Shown: piece after piece, positions 23,601-32,609 of the stretch
How the letters are laid out: every line of letters begins with the position of its first letter
Numbering within the stretch: position 1 is the first letter of the stretch
DNA from: Chitinimonas arctica
GTDB lineage: Bacteria; Pseudomonadota; Gammaproteobacteria; Burkholderiales; Chitinimonadaceae
NCBI RefSeq assembly: GCF_007431345.1
Contig: NZ_CP041730.1
Span: 4,092,001-4,156,000, forward strand
DNA length: 64,000 bases
Reading direction: 5' to 3'
Made by a program: the position numbers and the translations under genes
Notes under the pieces: generated by a model
What the model was told of the DNA's origin: nothing
Database searches by the model: none
The model's input: only the letters and a program-made list of their open reading frames with translations

Positions 23601-25037
23601 ATGAACGCCATCCTCGCCCCCAACGTCCCCTTTGCAGTTCGTCTCGACACCAATGGCCGGTCGCCGACCCAGGCAATCCGTTTCGTTACCGAGTCCTATG
23701 TCCGCATGGTCCTTGCCGGTTTTGCACTTGCGCCGGCCTCTCTGATTGCCTACCTGTTCTTCTTCCAGAACCCGGCTCTCAAGTTCGAGCACCACGCGTT
23801 CCATATCGTTGCGATCGCGGTGGCCACGTGGGCAGGCCTTTTTGTGACCTACGTGACGTGGCGCTGCTACCGTGCATCTGGAGAACCTTTGCTGCGCTGG
23901 ATGACGCTCGGCTTTCTCGGCTTTGCGCTGATCTATGCACTGCACGGGGCGTTCACCGGGTTCGCGGACCACAACATCTGGCTGTTCATCCTGTATGGGC
24001 CGGCATCCCGCCTGGTCATGGCGCTCCTGTTGTTGGTGGCGCTGCTGTCGTACGGCAGCACGCCAGACGCCGTGGACCGGCGCACGAAGACCCGCCCGTG
24101 GTTGACATGGATAGGACTGTTCCTGCTGGTAGACGTGGTGGTAGCAGCCGCCGCACATTCACCCATCGTCAGCAATCCTGCGCTGCGCCTCTCGATGGAA
24201 GGTGGCGCCCTCGCTATTTCCGCACTGAACGTGACGATGCTGCTGCTGCGTCGTATCCGTTCGCCGCTGATGGTGATCTTCGCCATCTCGGTCACGGCGT
24301 TCGGGCTGGCGTCGCTCGCGTTCATCCTCGCGCGTCCGTGGAACCACATGTGGTGGCTCGCCCATGCGATCTTCGCCGCCGGCTTCTTCCTGTTGAGCTA
24401 TGGGGTAGTGCAGGCGTTTCACACCACGAAATCGTTCTCGACGATTTACAGCCAAGAGGAACTGATGGCGCGGCTCGCCGACGAGACGGCGCGCACCGAG
24501 AGCGCACTGCGGGAACTTCAGCGCACAAATCAAATGCTCGAGCAACTGGCTGCGACCGATCCGCTGACCGGCGCGAGCAATCGACGGCGGTTCGTGGAGC
24601 AGGTCGAAGCCGAGATTCACCGGGTCAAACGCGGCGGGGCGCCGTTCTCGGTGCTGGCACTCGATCTGGATAAGTTCAAGTCCATCAACGACCGCTATGG
24701 GCACCAGGTCGGTGACGACGTCCTGAAGACATTCGTGAAGAAATGCGTCGCCGCGATCCGGCCGTTTGACGGTGTCGCCCGAGTGGGCGGGGAAGAGTTC
24801 ATGATACTGCTGCCTCAGACTGCACTCGAAGCCGCGCGCATCATCGCCGAGCGCGTGCGGACCGTCATCGCGACGACATCATTCGAGAGCGGCACGCAGC
24901 GGCTAACTGCCACGGTGAGCATAGGCGCGTCGCAGTCCGGCCTTGATGGCGACGCCATCGACGAGATTCTGCGTGTGGCCGATAAACGCCTGTACAGCGC
25001 AAAACACCAAGGTCGCAACCGTGTGATTGCAGCATAG
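23601..25037 (+). CDS. membrane diguanylate cyclase (GGDEF)
   Basis: Encodes 478 residues. About seven hydrophobic segments in residues 30-280 form a membrane sensor. A short coiled coil (RTESALRELQRTNQMLEQLA) then leads into a GGDEF domain. The active-site motif is GGEEF at 396-400, and RPFD at 387-390, exactly five residues before it, is a c-di-GMP inhibitory I-site, so it is likely active and feedback-controlled. It makes c-di-GMP, which promotes biofilm over motility. A short GGAGG lies before the ATG. It is host-like in composition and not a phage function, so it is interpreted as cargo. Confidence 0.93.
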   Translation: MNAILAPNVPFAVRLDTNGRSPTQAIRFVTESYVRMVLAGFALAPASLIAYLFFFQNPALKFEHHAFHIVAIAVATWAGLFVTYVTWRCYRASGEPLLRWMTLGFLGFALIYALHGAFTGFADHNIWLFILYGPASRLVMALLLLVALLSYGSTPDAVDRRTKTRPWLTWIGLFLLVDVVVAAAAHSPIVSNPALRLSMEGGALAISALNVTMLLLRRIRSPLMVIFAISVTAFGLASLAFILARPWNHMWWLAHAIFAAGFFLLSYGVVQAFHTTKSFSTIYSQEELMARLADETARTESALRELQRTNQMLEQLAATDPLTGASNRRRFVEQVEAEIHRVKRGGAPFSVLALDLDKFKSINDRYGHQVGDDVLKTFVKKCVAAIRPFDGVARVGGEEFMILLPQTALEAARIIAERVRTVIATTSFESGTQRLTATVSIGASQSGLDGDAIDEILRVADKRLYSAKHQGRNRVIAA

Positions 25038-25423
25038 GCGGCCCCTGGGTGAAGATCATCATGAGGCAACATGGTTGCGCTCGATTGAAGCGATAGGGCT
25101 CCTGCGCTACGCCCCTCCCCGGAAAGACGAAGCTGCTTGGTCAGTGCAGCATCTCCAGGTACCCCCAGGCAGGTCTCTTCGCTGGCGAACCAGTCGAGAA
25201 ACGCATTCCAGTTGCGGGGGGAGTCACGGCCTGCTTCTGGCGCTACGATGGCACAATTGATCAGCGGCACCGATCTACATGCCAGTCGCCTTGGTCGAAC
25301 GGATGTTGCGAACAGCGTACTGCTGTCTGGTGACGTCGTGCTGGATCTGGTCCCTGCTTGGCCTCAGTAATATTGTTCCGGTGGACGTCTACGCTATAAC
25401 AAGTCATTGAGGAGGAGCGTGCA
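25038..25423. other. region without a convincing gene
   Basis: 386 bp following the cyclase gene. Short open frames exist on both strands but none has a ribosome-binding site or protein-like composition. Possibly remnant or transfer-scar DNA. The promoter of the next small gene should be near its right end, where GAGGAG precedes the ATG at 25424. Confidence 0.45.
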
Positions 25424-25783
25424 ATGGATCTGCAAGCAAAGTATGGTGACCAGCAGCTTGAACACATCATCGATCAAGCCATGATTTATCAGTGCGCCTG
25501 CCCGGCACAGGTCGCCAGGCTGATGCTGGCATTGCGTGAAGTGAACGCTTACGAACAAATGTGCCTGAGCCGGGACGATGCACCCTTGCGTGAAACCCAC
25601 CACCTGATCGCGGATGCGACCGCAGAGGCGCACGCGAAATTGCAGGAATGCTTGGATTGCGTGATGGATTTGGAAGGGTGGGATAAATCATTGATGACGA
25701 TGCCGGAAGCGTTACGCAAAATCCAGGGGCAGGAGCTTCGTCGCTGGCTAGATGGTCGTCGCAGTGGTAACGAAGGTAGATAG
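25424..25783 (+). CDS. conserved-looking small cytoplasmic protein, unknown
   Basis: Encodes 119 residues, helical, with ordered Cys and His residues (MIYQCACPAQVARLMLALRE and KLQECLDCVMDLEGWD). GAGGAG lies before the ATG. It looks like a genuine host-type gene: uniform codon use and a compact acidic-helical fold. I recall similar unnamed proteins in Betaproteobacteria but cannot assign a function. It is carried within the prophage between the cyclase and the packaging genes. Confidence 0.65.
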   Translation: MDLQAKYGDQQLEHIIDQAMIYQCACPAQVARLMLALREVNAYEQMCLSRDDAPLRETHHLIADATAEAHAKLQECLDCVMDLEGWDKSLMTMPEALRKIQGQELRRWLDGRRSGNEGR

Positions 25784-26061
25784 GAAACGTTCAGCGACTC
25801 GCTGCACAGTCGCAGGTGGTATGAATGCCGATAGGCAACGCAAGGCTGTCAACGCACCAGGGCGCCGCACGCTGATTGTCGATCCTTCGGGTTACAGCTA
25901 TGGTCGGTATGTGGGATTCGCGGGGGAGTGATTCCCTGGGTGCCGCGCAACGTCGATGTGATCGTTGCGCGGGGGGCGTACATGGGATGCAAGTTGGCCC
26001 ACTTGTCGAAGCTGGAGCATCACTGCACGTAAGTCGAATGCGTTAGGCCTCGGCTGGCACG

Positions 26062-26526
26062 TTATTGCTGTACCCAACGCTGCGCGACACGACTGAAGAC
26101 CCACTCGCGCTCTTTGTCGGGTTGTCCGTCCGAAACCTTAATCCGTAAATTGAGCGCCCCGTCACAGATGGCAAGGTCACCGAAATTGATGCGCACGTAG
26201 AGTTCTAAATCCGGGGAAATTTGCGAAATGGCGAGCGACTTTGTTTTGCCCATGAGGAAGGGTTGCCCATTGGGGCCGAGCTTGCCGACGAGCATGCCCA
26301 TCCTTGCGCCTGGTCCGCTATAGGGGAACCAGGTATTCCCTTCGACATTCTCAATATTGTACGCACCAGTGTTATTTCGCCCGCCATCCGCGTTGCGCAT
26401 GCCGTATGGCCTGTCATCCGTTCGGCAACACCACTCTCCATCTGCATGCACGTTCACGTACACGCCGCTTTGCGCCCCCGGCTTGTACCCGGTATTCACC
26501 CAACCCTTAGCCGCTTCGATCTCCAT
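26062..26526 (-). CDS. LecA (PA-IL)-like carbohydrate-binding protein, candidate
   Basis: Encodes 154 residues from the ATG at 26526, preceded by AAGGAG at 8 bp; a longer in-frame extension lacks such a signal. The fold pattern matches PA-IL-type lectins: an opening AAKGWVNTGYKPGAQSG, a central FPYSGPGARMGMLVGKLG, then KSLAISQISPDLELYVRINF and GDLAICDGALNLRIKVSD. In PA-IL the corresponding loops bind calcium and galactose. The C-terminus adds about 20 residues (EREWVFSRVAQRWVQQ). It has no signal peptide, as in LecA. Leftward and isolated, it is a probable cargo lectin. The assignment is by pattern, not search. Confidence 0.5.
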   Translation of the reverse strand: MEIEAAKGWVNTGYKPGAQSGVYVNVHADGEWCCRTDDRPYGMRNADGGRNNTGAYNIENVEGNTWFPYSGPGARMGMLVGKLGPNGQPFLMGKTKSLAISQISPDLELYVRINFGDLAICDGALNLRIKVSDGQPDKEREWVFSRVAQRWVQQ

Positions 26527-27020
26527 AACGACATCTCCTTCTTCAACATGGTGTGAAAAAACGGTGTAGTGCCATGCCATGGGTGACTGACAGCCCGAAG
26601 CACCTATTCCAACGTGCTTGCATCGATTGCCGGACAGCAGCGTTTTCCGGCGGAAGCGAATGACTTGAAGACTTTGCACGGGAGTGGACCGGCAGAACAG
26701 CTACCAAATCTGGTGAGGATGGAAGCCATGAAGTTTGCGAGGATGATTAGGACCGTGTTTAAAGCGGAAAGGTCTGGGGTCCCTGGAGACCTGCGGCGCC
26801 TGCGGGTCGGCATACCCGCGCGATTCAGCTAGTTACCCAGTTTTTCGTCGGTTTCGTTTCCTATTGGCCTAGTTGTGCAGAGCATCCCGCCTCTATCCCC
26901 TCAAAGCCTTATGGCATAAGGCTTTCAGCAGTTTTTCCGGTTGCGCCAGCCGGTCCGGTAGCGTCCAGCCCAAACGAATTTACCCGTCAAACCGTTTCGT
27001 TTTGAAGCGTTTGGAGTCCC
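26527..27020. other. non-coding region before the terminase genes, probable cos region
   Basis: About 490 bp with no credible gene. It contains a perfect 10-bp hairpin, AAAGCCTTAT (26903-26912) with ATAAGGCTTT (26916-26925). Closer to the small terminase gene are CGTTT-type repeats around 26985-27015. In lambda-type phages with a Nu1/A terminase the cos site lies just upstream of nu1, so cos is expected here, but I could not identify the cut site. Confidence 0.4.
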
Positions 27021-27557
27021 ATGCCCACAGTTTCCGTCGATACCCTCGCCAAGTTGCTGGATATGACCCCGCGTCGGGTCCAGCAGCTGGTCAAGGAGAA
27101 CATCCTCCCCAAGCCCGCCGCCCGGGGGCAATACGAACTCGTCGCCTGTGTAACCGGCTACATCCGCCATGTGAACGGCCAGCTCAATGGTGATGTGGGC
27201 GACCTCAATAGTGAGAAGACCCGTTTAACCCGTGCCCAGGCCATCAAGGTCGAGCGCGAGAACGCCTTGGCCGATGGCGTACTGATTCGGGCTGCCGATG
27301 CAGTGCAAGCCTGGACGGAAATGATCTCCGCCGCCAAATCCCAGCTACTCAATCTGCCGGGCCGGCTGGCACCGTCCTTACTCAACGCCCGAACCGCCAA
27401 GGAAGCCGAGCGAATCCTCACCGAAGCGGTAGACGAAGCCCTCGCCGAGCTAGCCGACTGGAAGCCCGCCGATGATCCCGAACCTGCAACAAGCCTTGCG
27501 CCTAGCCTCGAAGGTGTGGGCGCCGCCGAGGCGGATCACGGTCAGCCAGTGGGCTGA
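27021..27557 (+). CDS. terminase small subunit, Nu1 type
   Basis: Encodes 178 residues. The N-terminal winged helix (VDTLAKLLDMTPRRVQQLVK, then ENILPKPAARGQYEL) is the Nu1 DNA-binding domain. A long helix (EKTRLTRAQAIKVERENALA) and a C-terminal part for binding the large subunit follow. It recognises the phage cos site and starts packaging. The last 86 bp overlap the large-subunit gene. Confidence 0.92.
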   Translation: MPTVSVDTLAKLLDMTPRRVQQLVKENILPKPAARGQYELVACVTGYIRHVNGQLNGDVGDLNSEKTRLTRAQAIKVERENALADGVLIRAADAVQAWTEMISAAKSQLLNLPGRLAPSLLNARTAKEAERILTEAVDEALAELADWKPADDPEPATSLAPSLEGVGAAEADHGQPVG

Positions 27558-29373
27558 CGAAGCGCTGTATCTCTCGCCCGAGGATAGTGCCGAGGCCGGT
27601 AAGTTCCGGACGGATCGCGCCCCGTATCAGCGCGGCATCATGGATGCCTTTCATGCGGAGGGCATCGAAGAAGTCGCCGTCATGGCTTCCTCTCAGGTCG
27701 GCAAGACGCTGATCTTCAAAGCCGTCATTGGCTGCTTTATCGCGGAAGACCCGTCGCCGATTCTGGTCGTGCAACCGACGGTCGAGATGGCCGAGGTGTT
27801 TTCCAAGGACCGCTTGGCCCCGATGATCCGCGACACGCCGGCCCTGCGCGGTAAGGTGCTGGAAGCCAAGAGCCGCGACAGCGGCAATACCATCCTCAAG
27901 AAGAACTTTCCCGGTGGCCATATCACCCTGATCGGCGCCAATGCCCCGGCCGGTCTGGCAAGCCGCCCCATCCGCATCGTGCTATTCGACGAAGTGGACC
28001 GTTACCCGGACTCGGCCGGTACGGAAGGCGACCCGGTCAACCTGGGCCGCAAGCGCACGATTACCTTCCGCTCCCGCAAGAAGATCGGGATGTTCAGTAC
28101 GCCTGGCATCAAGGGCAAGAGCCGGATCGAGCGTGCTTGGCTACGCTCAGACCAGCGCCGCTATCACGTGCCGTGCCCCCAATGCAGCCATATGCACGTA
28201 TTGAGCTGGACCAATATGCTGCTCGACCCGGCCCATCCCGAGCTGGCGCGGATGGTCTGTCCGCAAAATGGCTGTGTCATCACCGACGCCGACAAGCCGG
28301 CCATGTTGGCAAGCGGCCAATGGATCGCCGGCAACCCCGCCAGCCGCATCGCCGGCTTCCACTTGAACGAGTTGTACTCACCTTGGCGCCTGTTCGCTGA
28401 AGTTGTCGCCGAATACCTCAGTGCCCAGGGCAATCCCGAGGAGCTGAAGACGTGGTGGAACACCTCCATGGGTGAACCCTACGAAGAGGCGGGCGAGCAG
28501 GCCGACGCCGAGGGGCTGGCGAAGCGGCGCGAAAGCTACGATGCCCAGACCCTGCCGGCCGATGTGCTGGTGGTGACCGCTGGCGTCGATACCCATCCCG
28601 ACCGCTTGGAAGTCGAGCTGGTCGGCTGGGGGATGGGCGAGGAATCCTGGGGGATCGAGCCCATCGTGCTGCACGGCCCCACTGTAGAGCCGGATGTCTG
28701 GCAACGGCTGGATGCATTGCTGGCAACCGTGCGTTGCCAAACCGAAGACGGCCGCACCCTGCGAATCATGGCGACTTGTATCGACTCGGGCGGCCATGCG
28801 GTGCAGCAGGTGTATGAGTTCTGTACGCCGCGCTCCGCCCGCAATATCTGGGCGATCAAGGGCCAAGGTGGCGCACGGCCGGTGTGGCCCAAGCGACACA
28901 GCAAGTCGAAGAAATATCGAGGCCATACCCTGCGCATGATCGGCGTGGATACCGCCAAGGATGCCATCTATGCCCGCTTCAAGATCGCCGAGCCGGGCAA
29001 GGCTGGCTATTGCCATTTCTCCCTGGCCTACGACGAGGACTGGTTCACCCAAGCCACCGTCGAAAAGCGCCTCACCAAGACCGACAAGCGCGGCCAAGAG
29101 GTCCGGATTTGGGAGAAACCGGCCGGCGCGCGCAATGAAGCGCTCGACTGCCGGGCCTACGCCTATGCCGCCCTCCAGGGCCTGAAGATCGAACGGCGCC
29201 TCGTGTTGGCCCGCCGCACCATCGTGCCGGCCTACGAAGCACCGGACCCCGTTGTCCCACTCACGCCACCACCGCCCACCCGACCCGTCGAAACGACCGT
29301 GCAGGCGCCTCGCGCCCCACCGAGTCGTCTCCCGGCGCGGCGGACGGTGCGCTCCGGCTATCTCAAGCGATAG
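27472..29373 (+). CDS. terminase large subunit, lambda gpA family
   Basis: Encodes 633 residues, usual for GpA. ATPase motifs are MASSQVGKT (Walker A-like), PILVVQPT and IVLFDEVDRYPD (Walker B). A CPQCSHMH zinc-binding segment and a C-terminal nuclease domain with VVTAGVDTHPDRLEVELVGW follow. The final 40 residues are Pro/Arg-rich. It is the packaging motor and cos-cleaving endonuclease. The start inside the small-subunit gene is supported by the GpA-like opening ASKVWAPPRRITVSQWADE. Confidence 0.97.
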   Translation: MIPNLQQALRLASKVWAPPRRITVSQWADEALYLSPEDSAEAGKFRTDRAPYQRGIMDAFHAEGIEEVAVMASSQVGKTLIFKAVIGCFIAEDPSPILVVQPTVEMAEVFSKDRLAPMIRDTPALRGKVLEAKSRDSGNTILKKNFPGGHITLIGANAPAGLASRPIRIVLFDEVDRYPDSAGTEGDPVNLGRKRTITFRSRKKIGMFSTPGIKGKSRIERAWLRSDQRRYHVPCPQCSHMHVLSWTNMLLDPAHPELARMVCPQNGCVITDADKPAMLASGQWIAGNPASRIAGFHLNELYSPWRLFAEVVAEYLSAQGNPEELKTWWNTSMGEPYEEAGEQADAEGLAKRRESYDAQTLPADVLVVTAGVDTHPDRLEVELVGWGMGEESWGIEPIVLHGPTVEPDVWQRLDALLATVRCQTEDGRTLRIMATCIDSGGHAVQQVYEFCTPRSARNIWAIKGQGGARPVWPKRHSKSKKYRGHTLRMIGVDTAKDAIYARFKIAEPGKAGYCHFSLAYDEDWFTQATVEKRLTKTDKRGQEVRIWEKPAGARNEALDCRAYAYAALQGLKIERRLVLARRTIVPAYEAPDPVVPLTPPPPTRPVETTVQAPRAPPSRLPARRTVRSGYLKR

Positions 29374-29395
29374 CCGACTCACAAGAAAGGAACCC

Positions 29396-29608
29396 ATGGC
29401 CTTTACCCAAGCCGATATCGATACCCTGGATCGGGCCATCGCCAAGGGCGTGCGGGTGGTCCAGTTCGCAGATCGCAAGATCGAATATGGCAGTTTCGCC
29501 GAGCTGCGCGCCGCCCGTGATGCCATCAAGGCCGAGCTAGCGAAGCAGACCAGTCCAGGTCGTGCCAGGCGGGTGCTGTTCTACCACGCCGGGAAAGGCC
29601 TCGAATGA
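29396..29608 (+). CDS. gpW-like head-tail joining protein
   Basis: Encodes 70 residues from the ATG after GAAAGGAA. The small alpha-beta pattern (TQADIDTLDRAIAKGVRVVQ, FADRKIEYGSFAELRAARDA) matches lambda gpW. Position between terminase and portal is the same as in lambda. gpW closes filled heads before tail attachment. The stop overlaps the portal start. Confidence 0.85.
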   Translation: MAFTQADIDTLDRAIAKGVRVVQFADRKIEYGSFAELRAARDAIKAELAKQTSPGRARRVLFYHAGKGLE

Positions 29609-31077
29609 GGCGCTCCCGACAAGGCACGCAAGGCATGCTAAAGCCTGATCGCCTTCAAGCGCTGGCGACACCCTACGAAGCAGGCGGCGAAGGACGACGG
29701 GCGCGCAACTGGCAACCGTCCGATGCCGGCCCCACCAGTTCGGTACTGGGCAATCTCGCCAGCCTGCGCAGCCGCTCGCGAGCCGCCTACCGCAACGATC
29801 CCTACGCCATCGCCAGCGTGGATCGGATCGTCAGCAATATGATTGGTACCGGCATCGCACCGAAGCCCAAGCATGCCGATCCCTTCATTCGGGCGCTGTT
29901 GCAAGAACTGTGGGACGACTGGGTGGAAGAGTCCGACGCCGATGACGCCACGGACTTCTACGGCCAGCAGATGCTGGCATGCCGCACGGTCGAGCTGGCC
30001 GGCGAGTGTTTTGTGCGGCTACGGGTGCGCAAGCTCAGCGATGGGCTGGCGGTCCCGCTTCAGCTGCAAGTACTGGAGCCAGAATTCGTGCCACACACCA
30101 AGCACGAGATCGCCGCGAACGGCAATGTGATCCGCGCCGGCATCGAATTCGACAGCATCGGCCGCAGGGTGGCGTACTGGATGTACCGCAGCCACCCTGG
30201 CGAAGGCTCCATGCCGACCAGCACCTACAACGACCTGGTCCGCGTTCCTGCCGAGCAGGTACTGCATATCCGCGAAGTGCAACGCGCCGGGCAGTTGCGC
30301 GGCGTACCGGGCTTGACCGCGATTCTGGTGCAGCTGAAGCATCTGAACGAATTCCAAGACGCCGTGCTGTTCCGACAGGAAGTCGCGAACCTGTTTGCCG
30401 GCTTTATCCGCAAACCGGCGCCGGATGACGTGCCGGTCGGCCCCGATGGTCTGCCGCTGGAGCAACTGGACGACTCCGCCCCGATGGTCGGGCTGGAGCC
30501 GGGGACGATGCAGGAGCTGTTGCCCGGCGAGGAAGTGGAATTCAGCACCCCACCCGATGCCGGCAACAACTACGGTGACTACATTCGCCAGCAGTTGCAG
30601 GCGGTCGCAGCGGCGCGCGGTCTTCCGTATGAGCTGCTGACCGGTGACTTGCGCGGTGTGAGCGACCGCGTCATTCGGGTTGTGCTGAACGAGTTTCAGC
30701 GCCGCATCGAGCAGATTCAAAACAGTCTTTACGTCCACCAGCTGTGCCGCCCTGTGCGGGCTGCTTGGCTGGATGCCGCTGTGTTGGCCGGCGCGATTTC
30801 CTTGCCCAACTATCCTGCGCAACGCCGTGCCTACCTGCGTACCCGCTGGGTGCCGCAGGCATGGAAGTATCTACACCCCTTGCAAGATGTCCAAACCCGC
30901 CAGGAAGAGGTCAAGGCAGGCTTCAAGTCGCGAGACGAGGTCGCCATGAGCCTGGGCTATGACACCGAAACCATCGATACCGAGAATGCTGCCTCGCTCC
31001 AGCGGGCGAAAAACTTGGGCCTGATCTACAGCACTGATCCCGTGATTCAACCCAAACCAACGAAAGAAGCTGCATGA
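29605..31077 (+). CDS. portal protein, lambda gpB family
   Basis: Encodes 490 residues. The family features are visible: ASLRSRSRAAYRNDPYAIAS, VSNMIGTGIAPKPKH, AGECFVRLRVRK, LEPEFVPHTKHE, VLHIREVQRAGQLRGVPGLT and a C-terminal helical barrel (DVQTRQEEVKAGFKSRDEVA). It forms the dodecameric ring at the packaging vertex. It is coupled by overlap to gpW-like and protease genes. Confidence 0.96.
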   Translation: MRRSRQGTQGMLKPDRLQALATPYEAGGEGRRARNWQPSDAGPTSSVLGNLASLRSRSRAAYRNDPYAIASVDRIVSNMIGTGIAPKPKHADPFIRALLQELWDDWVEESDADDATDFYGQQMLACRTVELAGECFVRLRVRKLSDGLAVPLQLQVLEPEFVPHTKHEIAANGNVIRAGIEFDSIGRRVAYWMYRSHPGEGSMPTSTYNDLVRVPAEQVLHIREVQRAGQLRGVPGLTAILVQLKHLNEFQDAVLFRQEVANLFAGFIRKPAPDDVPVGPDGLPLEQLDDSAPMVGLEPGTMQELLPGEEVEFSTPPDAGNNYGDYIRQQLQAVAAARGLPYELLTGDLRGVSDRVIRVVLNEFQRRIEQIQNSLYVHQLCRPVRAAWLDAAVLAGAISLPNYPAQRRAYLRTRWVPQAWKYLHPLQDVQTRQEEVKAGFKSRDEVAMSLGYDTETIDTENAASLQRAKNLGLIYSTDPVIQPKPTKEAA

Positions 31078-32195
31078 TTCCAATCCAGCGAGCCAGCGTG
31101 CCGCGCATCTATGCCAAGGCCGACAGCGGTGAAAGTGGCCGGCCCTGGTACAACATGGCGAAAGCCGAGACGGCTGGCCAGCCCATCGAAGTGATGATCT
31201 ACGACGATATCGGCGGCTGGGGTCTAAGAGCTGCCGATTTCATCCGCGAGCTGAAGGCCCTGGATGACGGCAAGTCGGCGATTACCGTGGCCATCGATAG
31301 CGATGGCGGTGACGTATTCGATGGCTTCGCCATCTCCAATGCCCTGGCCCGCCTCGGTGACCGCTGCACGGTGCGGATCGATGGTCTAGCTGCCAGTGCC
31401 GCTAGCGTGATCGCCTGCGGCGCACACCGCGTGGTCATGGCCGAGAACACCATGATGATGATCCACAACCCATGGACCTGGGCATCGGGTGACGCGGAGG
31501 AACTGCGCAAGACCGCCGATGTGCTCGACAAGGTCACCGGCGGTCTGCTGGCAACCTATCGCGCCAAGGCGCCCAAGATGGATGCCGCCACCCTGAAAAC
31601 CATGCTGGACGCGGAAACCTGGTTGTCTCCCTATGAGGCGGTCGCCCTGGGCCTGGCCGACGAAATCAGCGGCACGTCACCGGTGAAGGCACGGGCGTTG
31701 TCGCCCATCTTGGCCAAGTACCGGAAATTGCCGCAGGCGCTGATGGCGAAAGACAAGCCAGCTGACCCGGTGATTGAACCGGCGCCCAAGCCGATCCAGG
31801 AGCCTTCCCCCAACGTTGCCGCCCTGGCAGCCCGACTGACCCAAGCCTGCATCCAGGCCGGGCATCCCCAACTCGCCGAGGTATTGATCGTGTCCACTGC
31901 CCTCAAGGACGAGGCCACCGTGGCCGCTGAGGTCAGCCGCATTGAAGCGGTATCGGCCCTTTGCCTGACAGCCAAACTGCCGGAACTGGCAGCCGACTAC
32001 CTCAAGGCTGGCCTGGGTGCCGACGCGGTGCGCGCCCGGTTGTTCGACAGACTGGTCGCCGACGACGTGGGCGAAATCAACAACCGCGAGCCGATGCCGA
32101 GTGAGGCCACGCCGCAGGCCAAGACGCCAAATCCCACCGATATCTACGCTGCCCGCAAGGGTAAGCCCAAGGCTGACACGAAAGGATGCAAGTAA
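31074..32195 (+). CDS. ClpP-like prohead protease with C-terminal scaffold region
   Basis: Encodes 373 residues. The first 200 or so residues form a ClpP-type serine peptidase: Ser108 in GLAASAAS, His131 in MMIHNP, and a likely Asp in ALGLADEI. The remaining part is helical and Ala-rich and probably serves as internal scaffold, as in lambda gpC/Nu3. It matures the prohead. The end overlaps the decoration gene start (TAATG). Confidence 0.92.
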   Translation: MIPIQRASVPRIYAKADSGESGRPWYNMAKAETAGQPIEVMIYDDIGGWGLRAADFIRELKALDDGKSAITVAIDSDGGDVFDGFAISNALARLGDRCTVRIDGLAASAASVIACGAHRVVMAENTMMMIHNPWTWASGDAEELRKTADVLDKVTGGLLATYRAKAPKMDAATLKTMLDAETWLSPYEAVALGLADEISGTSPVKARALSPILAKYRKLPQALMAKDKPADPVIEPAPKPIQEPSPNVAALAARLTQACIQAGHPQLAEVLIVSTALKDEATVAAEVSRIEAVSALCLTAKLPELAADYLKAGLGADAVRARLFDRLVADDVGEINNREPMPSEATPQAKTPNPTDIYAARKGKPKADTKGCK

Positions 32196-32542
32196 TGAGA
32201 AATATCAAAGTCGAAGGGAACCATACCGGCGAATATCTGCTGTCGGAGGGTGAAGGCAAGATTTCCAGGGAAGCGATTGTGGTCGCCGCCGGTCCTTTTC
32301 TGCCGGCTGGCCAGGTGCTGGGCATCAAGACGGTCGGCGGAGAGTATGTGCCCTACAACAATGCGGCCAACGATGGTAGCGAAGTGGCCGTGGGCATCCT
32401 GTATGCCCCCCTGCCGGAATTGAACGTGCCGCGTCGCGCCGTGGCGCACATTCGACTTTGTGAGGTGTCCGCCGACCGACTCACAGGGCTGGATGCTGCG
32501 GGGTGCGCAGACCTGAAGACCCGACATGTCATCATCCGCTGA
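32195..32542 (+). CDS. head decoration protein, lambda gpD-like
   Basis: Encodes 115 residues. The segments GNHTGEYLLSEGEGKISREA, VVAAGPFLPAGQVLG and VAVGILYAPL resemble gpD-type trimeric decoration proteins that stabilise expanded capsids. It starts at the ATG overlapping the protease stop. The expected next gene, the major capsid protein, is displaced 2.4 kb by a leftward insertion. Confidence 0.88.
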   Translation: MRNIKVEGNHTGEYLLSEGEGKISREAIVVAAGPFLPAGQVLGIKTVGGEYVPYNNAANDGSEVAVGILYAPLPELNVPRRAVAHIRLCEVSADRLTGLDAAGCADLKTRHVIIR

Positions 32543-32609
32543 TACCGAGTCGACTACTGACACGGTTTTGTGAGGTGGCAACGCAGCGTAAAAGCTGGCT
32601 AGCAGCTCG

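Noticed and set aside
23278..23604. A 108-codon plus-strand frame before the diguanylate cyclase
   Set aside because: Its composition is irregular, it has no Shine-Dalgarno and it overlaps the start of the cyclase gene.
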